A stretch of DNA of 64,000 bases from Chrysopilus asiliformis (Eukaryota; Arthropoda; Insecta; Diptera; Rhagionidae), in contig OZ035961.1 of NCBI GenBank assembly GCA_964034945.1, forward strand, positions 94,684,991 to 94,748,990. The letters are read 5' to 3'. A model generated the notes under the pieces. That model had not been told where the DNA came from, made no database searches, and saw only the letters and a program-made list of their open reading frames with translations. Position 1 is the first letter of the stretch. The number at the start of each line of letters is the position of its first letter. Both the position numbers and the translations under genes were made by a program. Shown in pieces: positions 58,411 to 64,000 of this stretch.

Positions 58411-58979
58411 TTTCTCGATTTTTTGTATCAAGATTGGTACCACCGGCCGTCACACTAAATTGGACCTATTGCAGTCACTTCTATAGAAGAGGAGAACTCC
58501 ATAACTATAAGCATGATCGAGAATCCTTTTCTTTTTCACATATAAAGATTTTTTAATTAGATTTCTTGAATATGTTTAAAATTTCTGCCAAGAGTCAAGA
58601 TTCCATACTATTACCCCTGGACAATATTATAAATTTTCTTGTGTTTTTCCACTGTGTGTAATAAATCCTTTAACGGTTTATGTCCACCTTCAATCTTTTT
58701 GGAAAAATCGAACGGCAGAACCTGAAATTTTTGGAGAAATCGAAAAATGAATATTCTTGAAAAAAGACATTTTCACTCTTATCTCTCTCAATATTAAGTT
58801 TGTCGGATGAAAATGGTCGAAGTTATGCAACTTTAAAGTCGTGTATGCAGACCGACTTGAATCGCGATTTTCTCAAAACTATATTTCCATAATCCGTAAC
58901 AGGGATGCAGTAAAACATGCACTAATTTTCAATTTGTTTACAGCTAAAAAGTCTGGAACATAGTGGAACGTGTACTTAA

Positions 58980-59277
58980 CACGTTAACTGCCGGTCTCAC
59001 ATTAGAATAGGATCCTCAAGCCGTATGAGACAAAAGTGGTCTCACAGCACTTTAGTATAAGCTGCGTGATAAAGCATTGAATGCACATAAATGTATGAAA
59101 GTTATGGAAAAAATAATAGGCGGCCTTGGAAATTCTTTTCTGATATTTGGACTATGAGTTTTGAGAGTCCAATGTGGAACCAGAAAGCATTACTTGGGAA
59201 GTATAAAACCATTGGGAAAAAAAGTCTACTGTCCTCAGGGACCCGATTTTTGTACTTCTATGGTGGCAGTCAACGTG
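58980..59277. mobile_element. TTAA-flanked MITE, 298 bp
   Basis: CACGTTAACTGCCGG and the inverse of CACGTTGACTGCCA, TTAA at 58976 and 59278. Subterminal GGTCTCACA/TGAGACAAAAGTGGTCTCA motifs occur on the left. It shares its terminus with 16214 and 28896. Confidence 0.85.
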
Positions 59278-59281
59278 TTAA

Positions 59282-60885
59282 TAAAATGCAAAAAGAGCCG
59301 AAGCAAAATTATTTTATTTAATAAGTGTATAAATAGCCAAAAAACACATTCTGTTTAGGCCTTACAGGTAGATATAACCCCTTAAGACACAATTCATTTG
59401 CCACTTAAATTTCTTAATTTTCGTTAAAATAATGTAAAGCGCGAAGATTTTTCAGGTCAACTTCAATTATAAATAATGATTACTTAACAAGCATAACAAA
59501 GAATTATGAAGGTGTAAAAGACATTTCACATCGAACACGTCAGAGGTATAATTGTACGAGTTTGCGCACCTTTTTATCGTTACTACTGTAAATGGTGTGC
59601 AAAATATGTTTAATAAGATAAAACCAAATAGATAATTCTATACAAAAAGCATAAATTATTTTCGTTCATATGTAGATATCGTTCTTTTAATAAATTAGTT
59701 CTACTCAAATTTCAATTACTCAGCAGAAATTATGAATTCGCATGCTGAATGCATCGTCACGTGATGACTTTGAAGTACTTACTTTACATACACATATGAA
59801 AAGCCAAATATATCGCTTTCATATGTAAGAAAATTTGTGCGTATGTATATTATATTTGCTTTATCCAATGGAAATAGTTCACTACACTTTTATACAATAT
59901 AGCTTTTATTGTTGAAAGTTTATATACCATAATAGTGACCAAACATATATATGAAAGTCAACGGAAAAGGTGCAAATTGTCAGGAACGATATCGAATTAC
60001 ATCTACACCAATAACAAAAGAGATGAATAACAGCCGACAAAATAGATATACCACAATAATTACTTTCTATTAACAATACGAGGACATTACAATATTAGAA
60101 CTAAGTGTCCGTTCATACATCATATGCATAGAACGGACAGTAGATTTACAAAGGTGAGGTACCTACTATAAGTAGCAAAATCCCCGCGACTCAACTACCC
60201 TACAATATTGACGTTCCGAAGTTAAGGATTTACTTTAGTAAATTGGAGGTGTTTGACTATAAAACGTAAATGTTTGGCGGAACACGTAGATTCACAATGG
60301 ATAGAGTATAACTTTTGTAGTTGCACATATTTAGCTTCTAGAGTCCAAAAATATAGATATCGTGTGGGTTCATTACCACCTTTGTGGGAATTGGCCTGGT
60401 ATAAAGTTCCGGTAGACTATGTGGACAGCATATGGACTCCTATGGCAATAAACAATGCGCTCAGTTTAATTAAAGCTGAAAACGAGATAAACTGGTAGCA
60501 CAAGAAGCTCGTAGTTAGGCCCTTTTCCGGAATTTATTGTGTTTTTTGTTGTTGCTTTTTTGTAAAGCCACCACCGGTTGGCAATATAAGGTAAATGGTG
60601 GGTGCAATTTCCTATCGAATTCAGCGGAGTTTTTGTTGGAAAATATAGCAATACAGATTCCAGTTCGAAATAGCAAAAGAAAAAAATAGGTATGGCCATT
60701 TTCCTGAACTCCAATTTGTGCTAAATAAACTATCGCTGGGTTTATGCATTCAATTTACCTAAGTTATGATGGGCTGTATTTTGTAATAAAAATAGCCATT
60801 TTTGGCGGGCCACTGAAGTTTCTAATTGTTATATCGATTTAAGGGACTTGTGATATACATACTTTTTATTTTAAATAAGAAGGCC
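59282..60885. other. Gap; one weak open frame
   Basis: 60226-60498 (+) is open for 90 codons to TAG, Trp-rich (GSLPPLWELAWYKVPVDY, DSIWTPMAINNALSLI), with TTACTTTAG upstream as a possible acceptor. The family is not recognised and there is no start codon. The rest of the stretch is AT-rich and empty. Confidence 0.3.
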
Positions 60886-60935
60886 TTACACTAACACTGA
60901 CTTCTATTCGTAAATAGGAGTCAGTGTTAGTGTAA
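60886..60935. repeat. 23-bp hairpin
   Basis: TTACACTAACACTGACTTCT (first 20 bases) is inverted at 60913-60935 with one mismatch and a 4-base loop CGTA. Confidence 0.92.
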
Positions 60936-60947
60936 CGCTCCATACGA

Positions 60948-61323
60948 TCCACATGAGAGTATATGCCGGCGAGAACCTCTCGAGATTTCTCGATAGCAGC
61001 TACTCGCAAATGGACACGTCTCTGAGAGTTGCGCGCAGAAACTCGCGAGCTAGTTTCTGCGAGCTGTCAAAAGTGATTCTACTCTCTAGTTGACACGCAC
61101 CCACTGAACTCTCGGAGAGTAGCTCGCCAGATACGAACGCCGTTTGAATTTCGCTAGTAGCTCTCGAGAACTCGCCAAAGCAAGATGTCAAAAAATCCAG
61201 ATATTGGTCTTAAAAAGAGAAAAATCGCCGAAATTAACTCTCAAATGGACAACATCCTGCGAGTAACTCTCGAGAGTTTTTGACAGTTTTTGAGAGTTAC
61301 TTGCGTATTTACTCTCATGTGGA
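60948..61323. mobile_element. TIR element, 376 bp, CTCGAGAG-rich
   Basis: TCCACATGAGAGTATATG and the inverse of TCCACATGAGAGTAAATA (at least 14 matched bases). GAACTCTCGAGAG/ACTCGC motifs recur throughout. It starts 12 bases after the hairpin. Target duplication is not resolved. Confidence 0.78.
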
Positions 61324-61599
61324 CCGGCACCTTTTGGTCTCATAAATTTTTTTGTATTTCAAAAAAAAGCTCTGATTTAAAAAAATGCGCTAAAAAAGAA
61401 AAAAATAATTTTTTGAGCACTGTGTATCAGAAATAACAGTGAGATAAATATTTATTTTATTTTTTTATGCTTTTATCTCGTTTTATTTCTGATAAACAGT
61501 GCTCCAAAAAAAATTTCCCCTTCAGTGCATTTTATAAAAAAAAAATGCTTTGTTTTAAAAAAAAAAATTTTTTATTTTTTTAATTTATCCTTTTTAGTA

Positions 61600-61945
61600 A
61601 TTTCGTATTTTTAGTATGATTAAAATCCAAAATGATAATCACATTATCCTAATAGGACTTTCTGCTATTCTTGGAGACTTCTTAACATCAAAATCGAACC
61701 CCAAAAACTCCAGATGAGATTTTTTTCTGGAAAATTTGGGGGAAAAGATAATCACGTGATCCTTACAGGACCTTCCCTTATCCTTCAAAGACGAAGTAGT
61801 GAAAATATTGTATTGTCTTCGGACTTACGTATGAGTCCAGAATTTAAAGTCAATCGGATGAGTGGAAGTGGGTAAAAATTAAATTGCGAAATTTGGCCCC
61901 GACATACAGACAGACAGATACGAAGGCAAGGTGAATAAAAGCTTT
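61600..61945 (-). repeat. Dispersed repeat with GTCTGT start, copy 2
   Basis: Inverted copy of 42446-42800: the minus strand reads TTTTAAAAGCTTTTATTCAC, CCTTCGTATCTGTCTGTC, CCCACTTCCACTCATCCG, AGGATAAGGGAAGGTCCTG and AAAAATCTCATCTGGAGTTT in order. Confidence 0.85.
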
Positions 61946-62395
61946 TAAAAAATCACGTAACTTGATGGGAGAGGGGGGGGGGGGGGGGGGGGTGTAGTTC
62001 GAGATGGGAAAATTACCGTTACGTTTTTATAGACTGACACAAAAAAATGTATTAAAAAACTTTTGCTTCCACCCTCCCCCATAAAAACGAAACCGTTTTT
62101 GCAATTTTCTGGAAAACGGTGTTTCGTAATGAAAAATTTATAAAAGTAAAATGTGCTTAAACAAAAATTTGCATAACTAAACATCAAAATCCAGTTGAAC
62201 CACTTCTTCCACCTCCCCTATATAAATGGAAAACCTTTATCCTATTTTCTCGAAAACGGTGCATCGTATCGAAAAAAACATAAAACGTTTTTAACCCGCT
62301 ATAAGATGGTTATTTTTCAACAGACTTTAAATCCGTAAACTTCAAAAGAAATATTTCAGAGGAAAGTTTTCTGTTGATCGCAACTGATATTTTTT
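61946..62395 (+). repeat. Dispersed mini-me-like repeat body with G20 run and tail
   Basis: AAATCACGTAACTTGATGGG, a G20 run at 61973-61992, CTCCCCCATAAAAACG, TTTTCTGGAAAACGGTG, TTTTCTCGAAAACGGTGC and the tail GTTGATCGCAACTGATATTT (62372-62391). Confidence 0.7.
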
Positions 62396-64000
62396 AAATA
62401 AGAGTTCACTTGGGATTACTAGGAGTTTCGGCAAATATCATAAGGATCATAGAAGTAATGAGCCAAGAAAAGTTCAAATGGCCACAATTGTGGCCGGACA
62501 CCCGTTTAAGTTTTCTTAACGTTAATATTCCGCTAATAGTAATAATTTTCCTATCGAATTTCAAATTTCGTCATGAATTTTGAATCTCCTGTGTTCTCAT
62601 AAATAAACCAAATTCTAGCGACACAAAAAAATATTTACAAAAGAATTCTATATTATGATTCTTAAGAAGTTTGAGTACAAAAACAAATCCGCACCAGCAG
62701 TCTGAGTTTACTTGATATCACCGTCTTTACTTCATTCTTGTATATCCGAAAGGAAAGACATTTTGTCTACAGAGTGAAGACAGATCGGAGTACAAATTCC
62801 TATGTGTGGACTAATACTTTGTGTCAACATCTTCCCGAAGAGAAAACGTAGGGACGAAAATTCTTCCTGTTTTCTCTTTGTTTGTTTTTTTATTCATCAC
62901 TTAGTTATTCATTCATAAAAAAAATCTCTAAAAGTATGGAAGAAGAATTGGCGTCCTTTGACTGGTTTGCAGCTTCCCTTCCCTAACAATGCCAGTTGTG
63001 CCTGAAATACAGGAAACAATATCCTTAAGAATGATACTCCTGAATATTTTACATCCTTGTCCAAAAGCAAAAATTTTTCAATAAATCGTGTACGTTCTTG
63101 TGAGGAAAAAGTTACGAAGACATATTTACCAATCAACAAACAAAATTTTAACATATATCTATTTCACTATAATTTCATACATTTAAGGATCACATTAAGT
63201 TGGGCTGTGTAGGAATAGGTGAAATGCTGTTCTTAATAACCGCACACCACCCCAAATTTGTTTGCTCTTTAAGTTTGCAACCCTCGGCGAAGCTCTTGGC
63301 CAAGATTTTGATAAACACTTATGGTCACCCCAGAGATTTCATATGTTTTTAAATTCCTCCCCATATGACAATAAAATTAAAAAGGGACGAACATTTTTAT
63401 TGACATGACCAACAACTTCACATAATCTTTACCGAAGCCGATCAGGAAATGGGACTGTGTGGATGAAAATTTTCTTTTCGACAAAATTTAAAAGCATCTC
63501 CTTTTCTTCTACTTACATACAATTGTACGATTTGAGTAATAGTAAATTGTATATCTATATGTATGTTTAAATTTATAGATTCAGGGATATAAGAACAATG
63601 GCAATTTTATATGGCGTCTCATTTAAAAGTACCATTTATGACATCAATAAGACGTTTTTATTGAATAATGTCGTATTTTTAGAGGACTTTAAAAAAGTAG
63701 AAAAGAATGATTGCATTGCTAGCGAAAAATTCATTGAATGGGAGCAATATTTAGCTATATAGCTACTCGTATATATAAATATAAAAAAAAATTAATGGGA
63801 TTTTTTGTACAGCGAATGGAGCTATTTTTATCGTAAATGCATGTTGGTCGCCCAGTGAAACGATTTTAATGTCCAACTAAAGTTTAAATAAAGTTCGATT
63901 TAAGCAGGTTTCATGTGTGTGTGATGGCATCGATAAACGGAATTCAATAAAATAAGTAATAAATTTTCAAATTACACTCATGTGATGGAATTTTAGAGTG
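62396..64000. other. Right end of window without a recognised gene
   Basis: AT-rich unique sequence; a 63-kb-side frame on the minus strand (62909-63154) is not recognised. Confidence 0.4.

Noticed and set aside
58217..58453. Minus-strand frame with repeated WARGRFEREKR
   Set aside because: The 33-bp tandem repeat keeps the frame open; no protein signal.

Overview
The window is AT-rich nuclear DNA of an animal, most likely an insect and probably a fly. Genes are split by introns, there are no operons, and most of the sequence is transposon debris. The insect call rests on three DD41D (rosa-type) Tc1/mariner relics and on (GTCY)n-bearing dispersed repeats that resemble the dipteran mini-me/DINE-1 group. 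No species can be named from the sequence alone.

One host gene is clearly supported. The last three coding exons of a membralin (TMEM259) orthologue lie on the + strand at 3727-3826, 9234-9678 and 10003-11051. Their splice phases match, and the first two exons carry the most conserved end of the family (FYLYHF...[12 protein letters not shown]...SWLFIQ then HSM.YFFHHYELP). The earlier exons lie upstream of base 1. The polyadenylation region follows within about 850 bases of the stop codon.

The rest is non-coding and repeat-dense. It holds an internally deleted maT-like mariner (285-1183); three defective DD41D elements (14423-15368, about 19628-20525, about 44637-45620); a 5'-truncated non-LTR retrotransposon fragment (23731-24265); a hAT-like element with a perfect 8-bp duplication (24758-25777); two Harbinger-like elements with 3-bp duplications (5618-6152, 52010-52376); at least six short elements flanked by TTAA (piggyBac-like MITEs); TA-flanked pogo- and mariner-like MITEs; several TIR elements of unassigned class; and multiple copies of at least four dispersed families that carry GTCT microsatellites, G-runs or a Helitron-like end. 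Several insertions are nested, and paralogous copies inside this same window show the empty sites.

Simple and tandem repeats include a 240-bp GTCY array, a roughly 40-bp minisatellite, 33-bp and 22-bp tandem arrays, and G/C runs of 11-20 bases inside repeats. From about 11.9 kb to the right end no gene could be recognised. A few open reading frames look slightly better than chance and are given as weak candidates only. No RNA gene, CRISPR array or prokaryotic feature was found. The sequence gives no convincing evidence of a new multi-gene system. Its main interest is the nested MITE biology and the confidently recovered gene end.
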